64,000 nt of DNA from an uncultured Eubacteriales bacterium (GCA_934394855.1 CAKRRH010000001.1:1-64000), one strand, 5' to 3'; numbered from the stretch's first letter, positions 27,022-36,073 are shown. The notes: generated by a model from the sequence alone, not told the origin. Translations and numbers: made by a program.

Positions 27022-28449
27022 TTATTTATCTTCCTCTTCCTTTTTATCTTCAGCTTTCTCTTCTGCCTTTTTAGCGGTAGATTTTGCAGTTGTTTTCTTT
27101 GCTGCCGGCTTTTTAGCGGCAGATTTTGCAGCTGTCTTTTTAGCGGGAGCCTTTTCAGCCTTTGCGTCTGTTACAACAGCGCTCTCGTTTACAAGCTCTG
27201 ACGCCTTTTTAACCTTGAGATCTGCAACAAGCTCTTTCTCAGGAATAGCCTTTTTGATCTTTTCAACATCCATCTGATAGTTGTCAGCATATTCCTTATA
27301 CTGTGCCTCAATGTCCTCTGCTGTCGGCTCGATCTTCTCAAGTTCAGCTACCTTTTCGAGTGCAAGGCGCATTTTTACCTGCTTCTCAGACTGCTCTTTA
27401 TACTGCTCTTTGAGCGCATTGATGTCAAGACCTGTATACTGGAAATACTGCTGGAGGTTAAGACCCTGCATCTGCAATGTGTACTCAAAATCACGAATGT
27501 TTTCGTTGATCTTTGTGTTGATCATTGCCTGAGGAATTTCAGCCTTGAAGCCTTTGATGAGCTCTTCGATTACCTGTGTTTCAACATCTCTCTGAGCGTC
27601 GTCTGCTTTGCGCTTCTCAACCTTTTCTTTAATATCCTTTTTAAGATCGTCGATTGTGTCAAATTCGCTTACATCTTTAACGAATTCGTCATCAACTTCA
27701 GGCAGCTCACGCATTTTGATTTCGTGGAGCTTGCATTTGAATGTGGCGTCCTTGCCTTTGAGCTCTTCTGCATGATAATCCTCGGGGAATTTAACATTAA
27801 CATCAAACTCATCGCCTGTGTTATGTCCGACGATCTGCTCTTCAAAGCCCGGAATGAACTGACCCGAACCGAGTTTGAGCGAATATGACTCGGCTTTGCC
27901 GCCTTCGAACTGTTTTCCGTCAACATAGCCGTCAAAATCAAATACAACGATGTCGTCGTTCTGTGCCGCTCTGTCTTCAACTGTAACCATGCGAGATGCA
28001 CGCTCTCTCATGCGCTCGATCTCTGCGTCAACATCTTCATCTGTTGCTTTTGTTGACGGGCGTGTTGCTTTCAGTCCTTTATATTCGCCGATTTCAACTT
28101 CAGGAGAAACAGTTACTTCTACTGTAAACTCAACGCCGTTTTTGTCCATTGATTTAAGATCGAATTTAACATCTGCAAAGTCAACGATTGTAACATTTGC
28201 AGCGTCGGCAGCCTCGTCAATTGCGCCGGGATAAAGATCGTTGAGTGCGTCATCATAGAAGACATCCTCACCGTACATTTTTTCAACGATTCCCTTAGGT
28301 GCGTGACCTTTGCGGAAACCAGGAACATTGATCTTTTTAATGTTCTTTTTGTATGCCTCGTCGCATGCCTTTTTGAAGCTTTCCGCATCGATTGTGATGT
28401 CAAGCTCATAGCGGTTTGTGTCAATCTTTTTTGATGATTTCAGACTCAT
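27022..28449 (-). CDS. tig: Trigger factor with a lysine/alanine-rich tail
   Basis: Ribosome-bound chaperone and peptidyl-prolyl isomerase. The start ATG 28449 (MSLKSSKKIDTNRYEL) follows AAGGATGG; an upstream GTG-type start overlaps it. Ribosome-binding signature GFRKGHAPK lies near residue 45, the FKBP-like domain near 150-245 (VVFDFDGYVDG, IPGFEEQIVG), then the helical C-terminal chaperone domain. About 46 extra residues at the end are almost only Lys, Ala, Glu and Thr, with PAKK/AAKK repeats like histone H1 tails, then an acidic EDKKEEEDK end. It has its own promoter and is followed by clpP and clpX. Confidence 0.96.
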   Translation of the reverse strand: MSLKSSKKIDTNRYELDITIDAESFKKACDEAYKKNIKKINVPGFRKGHAPKGIVEKMYGEDVFYDDALNDLYPGAIDEAADAANVTIVDFADVKFDLKSMDKNGVEFTVEVTVSPEVEIGEYKGLKATRPSTKATDEDVDAEIERMRERASRMVTVEDRAAQNDDIVVFDFDGYVDGKQFEGGKAESYSLKLGSGQFIPGFEEQIVGHNTGDEFDVNVKFPEDYHAEELKGKDATFKCKLHEIKMRELPEVDDEFVKDVSEFDTIDDLKKDIKEKVEKRKADDAQRDVETQVIEELIKGFKAEIPQAMINTKINENIRDFEYTLQMQGLNLQQYFQYTGLDINALKEQYKEQSEKQVKMRLALEKVAELEKIEPTAEDIEAQYKEYADNYQMDVEKIKKAIPEKELVADLKVKKASELVNESAVVTDAKAEKAPAKKTAAKSAAKKPAAKKTTAKSTAKKAEEKAEDKKEEEDK

Positions 28450-28504
28450 TGATGTACCCATCCTTTGTTTTTTCTTTTATAAAAATATTTATACGCACCT
28501 GCTA

Positions 28505-28533
28505 TTATATCACAATAGTTTTGGTTTTGCCAC
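28505..28533 (-). promoter_or_regulatory. Promoter of tig-clpP-clpX
   Basis: Minus-strand extended -10 TGA-TATAAT (28505-28510) with a weak TGGCAA (28528-28533) 17 bases upstream, about 55 bases before the tig start. No CtsR heptad repeat or CIRCE element is seen. Confidence 0.6.
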
Positions 28534-28596
28534 ACCTTTTGTTAAAATTTTTTAACTTTTTTAACAATTTTCTTTGTATATTTTATATAAATATCC

Positions 28597-29280
28597 TTAT
28601 TTTTCAATAATCAGCGGCATAAATCCCATAATATCACAGCTGACGCACCTAAACAGCGTGCCGTCATATTCGCCGTTATATACATTATATCGTCCGCCGC
28701 CGTGTATATGACCGTAATAGCATCTTTTAACGCCATATTCCTTGATCACGCTCATTATGTCCTCGCAGACAGCGTCTTTTGTTCTCGGCGGATAATGCAA
28801 AAACAAAATCGGCTCTTTGCCTGTTTTAAGACCCGCTTCAAGCGATGTTCTGATTCGTCCGACCTCTCTTGCAAGAATCTTGTCGTCCGCAACATCGTCA
28901 AAATACCACCCGCGGGAGCCGCATAATGCATAATCACCGTATTCATAGCAGTTGTTGTGCAGAATTTTAATGCTGTCAAAGCCGTTTTCATCAAGAAAAT
29001 CGGTCATTTTCTTCATCGAGTTCCACCAAAGGTCATGGTTGCCCTTCATGATGATTTTCGTACCCGGAAGGCTGTGAATGAATTTGAAATCCGTCGTGCA
29101 GTTTTCAAGCTTCATCTCCCATGAAATATCACCCGGAACCACAACAACATCATTATTGTTGACTGTTTTTCTCCAGTTTAATTCAATTTTTTCAACATAA
29201 TCTTCCCAACCCTTGAAAATGTTCATCGGTTTATCTGCGTTAAGCGACAAATGAAGATCGGAAATTACAAACAGCGACAT
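28597..29280 (-). CDS. Calcineurin-like metallophosphoesterase
   Basis: Cytoplasmic metal-dependent phosphoesterase of about 227 residues, substrate unknown. The start ATG 29280 (MSLFVISDLHLS) is 9 bases after AGGTG. All five metal-binding motifs are visible: DLHL near residue 8, GDISWE near 51, GNHDLWW near 78, a HYPP motif near 160, and GHIHGGG near 190. The close family is a clostridial group annotated only as metallophosphoesterase. It stands alone between thrC and tig. Confidence 0.9.
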   Translation of the reverse strand: MSLFVISDLHLSLNADKPMNIFKGWEDYVEKIELNWRKTVNNNDVVVVPGDISWEMKLENCTTDFKFIHSLPGTKIIMKGNHDLWWNSMKKMTDFLDENGFDSIKILHNNCYEYGDYALCGSRGWYFDDVADDKILAREVGRIRTSLEAGLKTGKEPILFLHYPPRTKDAVCEDIMSVIKEYGVKRCYYGHIHGGGRYNVYNGEYDGTLFRCVSCDIMGFMPLIIEK

Positions 29281-29311
29281 AGATTCACTCACCTGCTTTT
29301 CTTAGTGTATT

Positions 29312-29351
29312 CTTAAAAAACGGACGGAATGAACACTCAAACCGTCCGTTT
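29312..29351 (-). terminator. Rho-independent terminator after thrC
   Basis: Ten-base arms AAACGGACGG (29318-29327) and CCGTCCGTTT (29342-29351) with a 14-base loop. On the minus strand the stem is followed by TTTTTT. It closes the threonine synthase unit. Confidence 0.9.
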
Positions 29352-29364
29352 GTGTTTAATTTGT

Positions 29365-30849
29365 TCAACCGAGGAAGCCTTTGATGAAATCTCTCATCTG
29401 CGATTTGTCAACGCTTGTCTTATGAAGAACCGGCTTTGTTTTAAGCGCTTTAAGCGACGAGGGAATCGCAAGACCCGACACTTCGTTCAGCTTATCGACC
29501 GTTTCAAATTCATCGCTCGGAGCTGCCCCGTCATAAATGCAAGGCAAAACGCTGTGTGAGAATTTATAGGGCGATGCGGTAGAAGCGATCACCGACACTG
29601 TCTTGTCGCCTGTTTCTTTTACATAATCCTCATATACCTTAACGGCAACCGCTGTGTGGGTGTCGCAAAGATAATGATATTTCTCAAAGTGCTCTTTGAT
29701 TGTATCAGCCGTTCCTTTTTCATCGCAAAATCCGCCGTAAAATTCAGCGTTGATTTTTGCTTTCACTTCGTCCGACACAGTATATTCGCCGTCTGTCGTA
29801 AGCTCGTTCATGAGCTTTGCGATCTCAGCTTCGTCATGGTCATAGAGCTCATAGAGCAATCTTTCGAGGTTGCTTGAGATGAGAATGTCCATTGACGGTG
29901 AGGACGTGGTATAAAAATCACGGTTTTTGTTATATTTGCCGCTGTTGATGAAATCTGTCAATACATTATTTTAATTTGAAGCACAAACGAGTTTTGCAAT
30001 CGGAATGCCCATTTGTTTAGCATAGTAAGCTGCCAAAATGTTGCCGAAGTTGCCTGTCGGAACAACAACGTTGAACTTGTCACCGAGTGCGATTCTTCCT
30101 GATTTTACAAGGTCGCAATATGCCGAAACATAATAAACCACCTGAGGTACAAGACGACCGAAGTTGATCGAGTTTGCCGACGAAAACTCCATGTTCATAT
30201 CTTCAAGATATTTTGCCATTTCACTGTCGCCGAAAATCTGCTTAACGCCTGTCTGTGCGTCGTCAAAGTTGCCTTTGATTGCACATACCGCAACGTTGTC
30301 GCCCTCTTGTGTGGTCATTTGCAGCTTCTGCATCGGGCTTACGCCGTCTTCAGGGTAAAATACGATAATTTTTGTGTTCGGAACATTTGCAAAGCCGTCA
30401 AGCGCCGCTTTGCCCGTGTCGCCCGATGTTGCAACCAAAATTACCATTGTCTTGCCCTTTGCAACCTTCTTTGCGCTGGTTGTGAGCAAATATGGCAGCA
30501 GTTGCAAAGCCATATCTTTGAATGCGCAGGTCGGACCGTGCCACAGCTCAAGAATGTTTTCACCGACACTCACCTGCTTTAAGGGTGCGGGAATGTTGTC
30601 GTCAAATTTGTCGGTATATGCGCCGTTTACGCAATATGTAATCTCATCATCTGTAAAGTCGGTGAGATATTTTTTAAGAACCAACTCCGCTCTGCCTTTA
30701 TAATCAAGGTCGATAAGCGCATTGATTTCATCGGCTGTAAATTTCGGAAATGAGGTCGGCACGAACAAGCCGCCGTCAGCTGACAATCCTTTTGTGATCG
30801 CCTCGGCAGATGTCACGCTCTGTTTGCTTCTTGTACTTGTAAAATTCAT
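29365..30849 (-). pseudogene. thrC: Threonine synthase interrupted by one in-frame TAA
   Basis: PLP enzyme converting O-phosphohomoserine to threonine. Read through, the gene encodes about 494 residues of the long clostridial/proteobacterial type. Start ATG 30849 (MNFTSTRSKQSV) follows AAGGA. The PLP-lysine block HGPTCAFKDMALQLLP, the SGDTGKAA phosphate loop and PTGNFGNI are intact. After LVCASN comes TAA (29971-29973), then NNVLTDFINSGKY in the same frame, exactly as the family continues after a Lys. One A-to-T change in AAA explains it. The second part has no ribosome site. It is either a recent pseudogene, a strain variant, or a sequence error. The rest of the frame is undamaged. Confidence 0.88.
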
Positions 30850-30914
30850 AGTAGCTTCAATCCTTAATAAAAGTTTCTCTAACAAAAATATTTTAACCTA
30901 TTTTCACAGCTTTG

Positions 30915-31796
30915 TCAAAACAAATCTGCAAAAAAATCAGCCGCATTGTCAAAAAATATGCCGTTTGCGAACTTTTCGCCGTAATGCGCCTTGAGATATT
31001 CATAAAATCCGCTCATCATCGACACATTTTCAAACCGCTCATCGGTGTCACAGCCGTCAAAATCGGTGCCGAGCGCAATTTTGCCTTCGCCGCCCGAATT
31101 TAACATGATTTCAATATGCCGTGCAAGGTCGTCATATTCCGGCAAACGCTCACCCAAAAATTCATCATATAGATTAAGCCCGACGATTCCGCCTCGCTCG
31201 AACAATGCACAAAGCTGTTTTGATGTTAAATTTCTCGGAACATTTCCATATTCCCTTGCGTTTGAGTGAGTTGCGATAAACGGCTTTCCGGACATCTTCA
31301 AAACATCGTCAAAGCTGCGGTCGTTAAGGTGCGAAACATCAAGAACAATATTTTCGCTTTCAAGCGCCTTGATTACCTCACAGCCAAAATCCGACACGCC
31401 CTCATCTGCGCCGATTCCGCCCGCAATTCCGTTATATCCGTTCCAGTTAAGGGACGCAACCTTCACACCGCATTTTTTAAACTCGTCGATTTTGTCAATA
31501 TCATGATTCAAGCATGACAGGCTCTCAATCGTCAAAATCGGGTGAACATTCGGCAGTTCTTTTGCATATTCAACCGCCTTTTTATAAACCGACAACTGCT
31601 GACAAAAACGGTCATATGCCGCTTTGCCGACATAATCAAATGTATTAATATATGCCGCAAAAAACTGCACCGCCGTGTCATATTCGGCAAGCCGTTTCAG
31701 GCTAATCTGAAAATCATTGTCATAGATGTCTTTTTTCTCGTCATAGCACCTTGACAGCGTGTCGCAGTGCATATCAAAATATTTTATTCCGTTCAT
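30915..31796 (-). CDS. Membrane dipeptidase-like peptidase (M19 family)
   Basis: Zinc dipeptidase family related to renal dipeptidase. About 293 residues; ATG 31796 (MNGIKYFDMHCDT) is preferred over the TTG before it. Metal ligands and family blocks visible: FDMHCDTLS near the N terminus, the bridging Glu in ILTIESLSCL, LDVSHLNDRSF, ATHSNAREY, and GTDFDGCD near the C terminus. No signal peptide is apparent, so it is probably cytoplasmic. It lies between yraN and thrC, both minus strand. Confidence 0.93.
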   Translation of the reverse strand: MNGIKYFDMHCDTLSRCYDEKKDIYDNDFQISLKRLAEYDTAVQFFAAYINTFDYVGKAAYDRFCQQLSVYKKAVEYAKELPNVHPILTIESLSCLNHDIDKIDEFKKCGVKVASLNWNGYNGIAGGIGADEGVSDFGCEVIKALESENIVLDVSHLNDRSFDDVLKMSGKPFIATHSNAREYGNVPRNLTSKQLCALFERGGIVGLNLYDEFLGERLPEYDDLARHIEIMLNSGGEGKIALGTDFDGCDTDERFENVSMMSGFYEYLKAHYGEKFANGIFFDNAADFFADLF

Positions 31797-31827
31797 CAAA
31801 AATCACGCTCCCGATAAATCATATGAA

Positions 31828-32232
31828 TCACAACAGCGAATAATCATCTCGTCCGTCGGGTTCAAACGCCGATTTAATATGCGTCAGCTTTTGCGGCTTC
31901 AAATCGGTTTTATTGTTGAAATATACCTCAATCACATCAAATCTCGGCGACAAATCCGACTCATTTTTAATGAGATACGCATATGCTGTGCGGATAATTT
32001 TTCGCTGTTTTGCAGGTGTGACCGCCTCTCTCGGCAACCCGCAATATTCACTGCTCCTCGACTTTACCTCCACAAACGCAATGTTGCGATCATTCTTTGC
32101 GATTATGTCGATTTCGCCGTATTTCGAATGATAATTCCGCTTAATTATCTCATATCCTCGGCTTTTTAAAAATCTTGCCGCCAATTCTTCGCCATAATCA
32201 CCGCTCTTTTTCGTCTGTCGCTCGTTTGTCAT
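31828..32232 (-). CDS. yraN: UPF0102 YraN-family nuclease-like protein
   Basis: Member of the YraN family with a restriction-endonuclease-like fold; the physiological role is unclear. 134 residues. The catalytic-type motifs are GEELAARFL near residue 14, GEIDIIAK (D of the PD-(D/E)xK core) near 43, and VEVKSRSS (ExK) near 54. Its ribosome site AGGTGA overlaps the rnhB stop codon, so the two are coupled. The rbgA-rnhB-yraN order is conserved in Firmicutes. Confidence 0.93.
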   Translation of the reverse strand: MTNERQTKKSGDYGEELAARFLKSRGYEIIKRNYHSKYGEIDIIAKNDRNIAFVEVKSRSSEYCGLPREAVTPAKQRKIIRTAYAYLIKNESDLSPRFDVIEVYFNNKTDLKPQKLTHIKSAFEPDGRDDYSLL

Positions 32233-32238
32233 GCCGTG

Positions 32239-32847
32239 TCACCTGTGAGCGTCAAGATTTTTCAAAAACGAACGGCGGTGGATCGGCAAAATGCCATATT
32301 TATTTATCGCCTCGTAATGCGCTTTTGTGCCATAGCCCTTGTGCTTTGCAAAACCGTATTCGGGATATTGCCTGTCATATTCATAGAGCAGTCTGTCTCG
32401 GCTCACCTTTGCAAGAATGCTTGCCGCCGCAATCGACATTGATTTTGCGTCGCCCTTTACAACCGAATCCGACGGGATTTTAAGCTCGCCCGGCACTCGG
32501 TTTCCGTCGATTATAACATAATCGGGTGCAGTTTTCAGCCCCATAACGGCATTTGTCATGCACATCATTGTGGCGTTTAATATGTTGATTTCGTCAATCA
32601 CATCTGCGTCAACAAAGCTAACGCTATATGCCGTTGCCTTTTCGATTATCACATCATAAAGCATTTCACGCTTTTTCTCGCTGAGCTTTTTTGAATCATT
32701 TAAGCCATCGATCTCACAATCATTCGGCAAAATGACCGCCGCCGCACAAACAGGACCGCAAAGCGGACCTCTTCCTGCCTCGTCAACACCGCATACAAGC
32801 GAATATCCACTCGCATGAAGTTCATTTTCTATTGAATAATCGGGCAT
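32239..32847 (-). CDS. rnhB: Ribonuclease HII
   Basis: Removes ribonucleotides and RNA primers from DNA duplexes. 202 residues. Active-site blocks: CGVDEAGRGPLCG (D and E) near residue 19, VIIDGNRVPG, VVKGDAKSMSIAAASILAKVSRD, and the DRQYPEYGFAKHKGYG segment near the C terminus. The start ATG 32847 follows GAGGTGAA that sits across the stop of the preceding acetyltransferase gene. Confidence 0.97.
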   Translation of the reverse strand: MPDYSIENELHASGYSLVCGVDEAGRGPLCGPVCAAAVILPNDCEIDGLNDSKKLSEKKREMLYDVIIEKATAYSVSFVDADVIDEINILNATMMCMTNAVMGLKTAPDYVIIDGNRVPGELKIPSDSVVKGDAKSMSIAAASILAKVSRDRLLYEYDRQYPEYGFAKHKGYGTKAHYEAINKYGILPIHRRSFLKNLDAHR

Positions 32848-32856
32848 ATTTTCACC

Positions 32857-33354
32857 TCATTTTACAACCGAAATATAATAAGGGCAAATATCGACATATT
32901 GGTTGTCGTCCGTTTTAAATCCGCCCTCGATCACACCGAGCTGTGTAAATCCTATTTTTTCATATAAATGCCGTGCGGCTTTGTTTGAACGAACCACCGC
33001 ATTAAACTGCAATATTCTGAATCCGTGCTTATTCGCTTCATTCATGCAGTCACGAACAAGCTTTTCACCGACGCCGCATGAACGCGCGACTTTATCCACC
33101 GCATAGCTTGCATTGCAAATATGACCGCATCTGCCGACATTGTTCGGGTGCAAAATATACAGTCCGATAACCTCTCCGTCCTTTTCGGCAACACCGCAAT
33201 ATGTCTGCGAAGCGAAAAAATCCGCCCCGTCATCTGCACTCAACGGCTCTGTTTGCGGAAATGCAACGCCGTCGATTACAACATCGTTCCAAATCCGAAT
33301 CATATCTTTTAAATCCGATTCGCTATATTTTCTCACCGAAATCAAATCATTCAC
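32857..33354 (-). CDS. GNAT-family N-acetyltransferase
   Basis: Acetyl-CoA-dependent acyltransferase of 165 residues, substrate unknown. Shows the GNAT fold order: VRKYSESDLKDMIRIWNDV at the start, GLYILHPN (beta 4), YAVDKVARSCGVGEKLV with the CoA pyrophosphate loop (an R-x-x-G-x-G-like form), and ARHLYEKIGFTQLG at the end. It overlaps rbgA by 4 bases. Being wedged between rbgA and rnhB suggests a ribosome or housekeeping substrate, but this is only context. Confidence 0.9.
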   Translation of the reverse strand: MNDLISVRKYSESDLKDMIRIWNDVVIDGVAFPQTEPLSADDGADFFASQTYCGVAEKDGEVIGLYILHPNNVGRCGHICNASYAVDKVARSCGVGEKLVRDCMNEANKHGFRILQFNAVVRSNKAARHLYEKIGFTQLGVIEGGFKTDDNQYVDICPYYISVVK

Positions 33355-34217
33355 CTTTGATCTTCCAAAGTCATTTTTCCGATTTTGCAGTTTCGAAATT
33401 CTTCGAGCAATGTTGACGCCGCCCGTTCATAATTTGGCTCGCCGCCCGAAATCTTCATGCCTCGTTTTACCGCAATTTCACCCAAAATATCATAATTATC
33501 ATAGTCATCGAGCGAAATATCCAGCTTGTATCTGTCAAGCAGCATTTGCGGATATTGATTTTTGAGGCATTCAATCAAATCACAGCCGAGAGTTTCGATG
33601 TCAAGAATGCTGTCCTTGATTGAGCCGCAAAACGCCAAATGCTCACCGACTGTTTTATCTTCAAATTTCGGCCAAAGCACGCCCGGAGTATCGAGCAGTT
33701 CAATGCCCTTGTCGATCATGAACCATTGATTGCCTCTTGTCACGCCCGGTCGGTTTTCAACCTTTGCACGACCCTTTCCGGCAAGACGGTTGATGAACGA
33801 AGACTTACCGACATTCGGGATTCCGACCGCCATTACTCTGAGCGTTCTTCCGCCCATGCCTTTTGCTTTGAGCTGTTCGAGTCTCGGCGCCAAAATGCGC
33901 TTGACCGCCGGCAGAAATTTATCAAATCCCTTTCCGCTTTTGCAGTCGATCGGAATTGCAAGCGTGTTTTCATCATTAAGCCGCTCGACCCATCTTGCGG
34001 TTTTCTCGTCGTCTGCCATGTCGCATTTATTCAGCAAAATGATTCTCGGCTTCGACTTGACCCATTCCGACAGCTCGGGATTTCGGCTCGACATCGGGAT
34101 TCTTGCGTCGATTATTTCCGCAACAAGGTCGATCAGCGGCAGCATCTCGCCGATCTGCCTTCGTGTTTTTGCCATGTGTCCCGGAAACCATTGTATATTC
34201 ATCTGATTTTCAGCCAT
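33351..34217 (-). CDS. rbgA: Ribosome biogenesis GTPase RbgA (YlqF)
   Basis: Circularly permuted GTPase needed for late 50S assembly. 288 residues. The order of nucleotide motifs is permuted: NKCD (G4) near residue 62 precedes GIPNVGKSSFINRL (G1) near 133, followed by GVTRGNQW (G2) and DTPGVLWPK (G3). The N-terminal IQWFPGHMAKTRR block is diagnostic. ATG 34217 follows GGTGGAG. It is within the rplS-lepB-rbgA-rnhB-yraN neighbourhood typical of Firmicutes. Confidence 0.97.
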   Translation of the reverse strand: MAENQMNIQWFPGHMAKTRRQIGEMLPLIDLVAEIIDARIPMSSRNPELSEWVKSKPRIILLNKCDMADDEKTARWVERLNDENTLAIPIDCKSGKGFDKFLPAVKRILAPRLEQLKAKGMGGRTLRVMAVGIPNVGKSSFINRLAGKGRAKVENRPGVTRGNQWFMIDKGIELLDTPGVLWPKFEDKTVGEHLAFCGSIKDSILDIETLGCDLIECLKNQYPQMLLDRYKLDISLDDYDNYDILGEIAVKRGMKISGGEPNYERAASTLLEEFRNCKIGKMTLEDQR

Positions 34218-34272
34218 TGTTCTCCACCTTAAACTAATAATTCATGTATTTTGCAGCATATAATTTGCTTAA

Positions 34273-34620
34273 TTATTTATAAAAACCGCCTTTGAAAAAA
34301 TTCTCATTTCCAAGCGGTGTTGCCGTCAGTCTGAACATGACGCAGCCGTCGGGACAGACGATCGTTTTTGAATATTTTCCGTCGCCGCCGAGATTTTGAA
34401 GATCTCCTCCGCTTCTGACAGCCTCCATCAGCGGATAGAGCACGGTCATTGTTTTGGAGCATATTCCAAAGCCGTCGCTGTTTACGGGACAGCCGTAGGT
34501 GCAAATATATTTGTCGCCGATTTCTTCACCGTTTCTGCAAAATCTCTCAGGGCTGTCTCCTCTTAAATAACCGACAACCTCAACCGAAAATTCATATTCT
34601 TCGTCATACCACTTTTTCAT
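34273..34620 (-). CDS. Small Cys-containing protein, TIGR04076-like
   Basis: 115-residue cytoplasmic protein with no signal peptide or membrane segment. I recognise it as resembling the TIGR04076 family of clostridial proteins of unknown function. It has six Cys, including FCRNGEE, YICTYGCP, GICSKTM and IVCPDGCVMFRL, a pattern suited to metal binding. Start ATG 34620 (MKKWYDEEYEFS) follows GGGGTG. It sits between lepB and rbgA on the same strand. The family assignment is from memory; the function is unknown. Confidence 0.8.
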   Translation of the reverse strand: MKKWYDEEYEFSVEVVGYLRGDSPERFCRNGEEIGDKYICTYGCPVNSDGFGICSKTMTVLYPLMEAVRSGGDLQNLGGDGKYSKTIVCPDGCVMFRLTATPLGNENFFKGGFYK

Positions 34621-34659
34621 GCAAAGCACCCCAAATCGGTAATTTTAAATAGCATATTT

Positions 34660-35307
34660 TTAGAATGTTGTCACGCTGTCAAACGGAAATATTCTGCAAA
34701 GCACCTTCCCGAGAATGTAATTTTCGTTGATAAATCCGATTATTCGGCTGTCTGCTGAGTCGTCTCGGTTGTCACCGAGCACAAATACATAGCCCTCAGG
34801 CACCGTCTGTTTGCCGATAAATCCGTTATCCTCAGTCATTGTTTTAGCATAGCTTTCAATCTGCTTTTCACCGTCGACATATAAATAGCCGTCTTTGATT
34901 TCAACCGTCTGACCTCCGAGCGCCACGATTCTCTTAACAAGCGGCTTGTCGGCATATAGCTTGCCTTCTTCCGTGTTGGACGAATTGCGTGATATTATCA
35001 CAATGTCGCCCCTTTTCGGGGTATAGTTGTAGCCGGTGATGATCAGCTGGTCGCCGTTTTTCAGCGTATCCATCATTGATTTTCCCGAAACCTCGACCTT
35101 ACCGAGCAAAACGGTGAAAACGAAAATGACGACGCAGAGCGAAACCACGATTGAATCAAGCCATTCAAACACATTTTCAATCGTACTCGGCTTTTTCTGA
35201 GGCTGAGCTTCTTGCTCGTTTAAATTGTTGTCACTCTCATCAAAGCTGTCGTTATATTCAACAACATCAACATCATCATTCTCTGTTTTATATTCTTTTT
35301 CAGACAT
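34660..35307 (-). CDS. lepB: Type I signal peptidase, copy 1
   Basis: Membrane serine protease removing signal peptides from exported proteins. 215 residues: an acidic Asp/Glu/Asn-rich cytoplasmic tail (1-45), one membrane segment (about 54-70), then the catalytic domain. The nucleophile Ser is in VSGKSMMDTL and the general base Lys in PLVKRIVALGG, followed by YLYVDG and VFVLGDNRDDSADSR. It is a tandem paralogue of the next gene (77 bases away), with nearly the same catalytic domain but a different N-terminal tail. Confidence 0.95.
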   Translation of the reverse strand: MSEKEYKTENDDVDVVEYNDSFDESDNNLNEQEAQPQKKPSTIENVFEWLDSIVVSLCVVIFVFTVLLGKVEVSGKSMMDTLKNGDQLIITGYNYTPKRGDIVIISRNSSNTEEGKLYADKPLVKRIVALGGQTVEIKDGYLYVDGEKQIESYAKTMTEDNGFIGKQTVPEGYVFVLGDNRDDSADSRIIGFINENYILGKVLCRIFPFDSVTTF

Positions 35308-35384
35308 AAAACCGCCACCTTTTAAATAACAAAAATGCTTTAATTATAAACATTGCCGGTACAAACGGCACCGGCATATCATTT

Positions 35385-36011
35385 TTAATTGAACACGGTA
35401 AACGAATCGAACGGAAAGATTCGAAGCAAAACCTTGCCCAAAATATATTTAGTGTTAACGAAGCCGATGTCGCTTGAACGGCTGTCATGTGAATTTTCAC
35501 GGTTGTCGCCGAGTACAAAAACACAGCCTTCGGGCACAGTCTGTTTTCCGACAAATCCCTTGTTCATTGTTTTGTTTTTGCAATAGCTCTCTTCAAGCCG
35601 CTCATCATTGACAAAAACAGCGTCGTCTTTGATTTCGACCGTCTGCCCCGCCGTTGCAATGATTCGTTTCACAATCGGCGAATCGGACGAAGCCGCCGCT
35701 TCCTCACTGTTTGAATAATTTCGGGATATGATTACAATGTCGCCGTTTTTCGGCGTATAGTTAAAGTCGGATATGATCAACTGGTCACGGTCAATCAGCG
35801 TATCATTCATTGAACCGCCGTCAACCTCGACCTTGCCTAAAAAAAATGTGAACATAACGATCACAACGACCAAAGACACAACAAATGAATCCACCCAATC
35901 AAAAACCGATTCGATTGCTCTTGGCTTGCTGCTCTTGCGCTTATTCTTTTTGCTGTATTTATTCGTTTCAACCGTCTGTTTTTCGTCCACATTCTCACCG
36001 CTTATCTTCAT
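35385..36011 (-). CDS. lepB: Type I signal peptidase, copy 2
   Basis: Second signal peptidase in tandem. 208 residues: a basic tail (KKNKRKSSKPR), one membrane segment (about 36-52), then the catalytic domain. Ser nucleophile in DGGSMNDTL, Lys base in PIVKRIIATAG, and VFVLGDNRENSHDSR near the end. The charge of the cytoplasmic tail is opposite to copy 1. No clear ribosome site precedes ATG 36011, suggesting weak translation or another start. It lies downstream of the rplS terminator. Confidence 0.94.
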   Translation of the reverse strand: MKISGENVDEKQTVETNKYSKKNKRKSSKPRAIESVFDWVDSFVVSLVVVIVMFTFFLGKVEVDGGSMNDTLIDRDQLIISDFNYTPKNGDIVIISRNYSNSEEAAASSDSPIVKRIIATAGQTVEIKDDAVFVNDERLEESYCKNKTMNKGFVGKQTVPEGCVFVLGDNRENSHDSRSSDIGFVNTKYILGKVLLRIFPFDSFTVFN

Positions 36012-36073
36012 TATAATTTACGCTACTTAATCACTATAGGTATAAGTATATCACAAAAAGATTTAAAAGAAAA

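Noticed and set aside
28540..28570. A/T inverted repeat (TTGTTAAAA/TTTTAACAA) between the metallophosphoesterase and tig genes as a strong terminator
   Set aside because: Composed only of A-T pairs near its ends with no T run after it; at best weak.
29365..29961. Second half of threonine synthase as a separate gene starting at TTG 29961
   Set aside because: No ribosome site and the frame is continuous with the first half through one stop; it is better seen as one interrupted gene.
35300..35554. 84-residue minus-strand ORF over lepB copy 2
   Set aside because: Frame shadow of the signal peptidase; no ribosome site and the true frame has all catalytic motifs.
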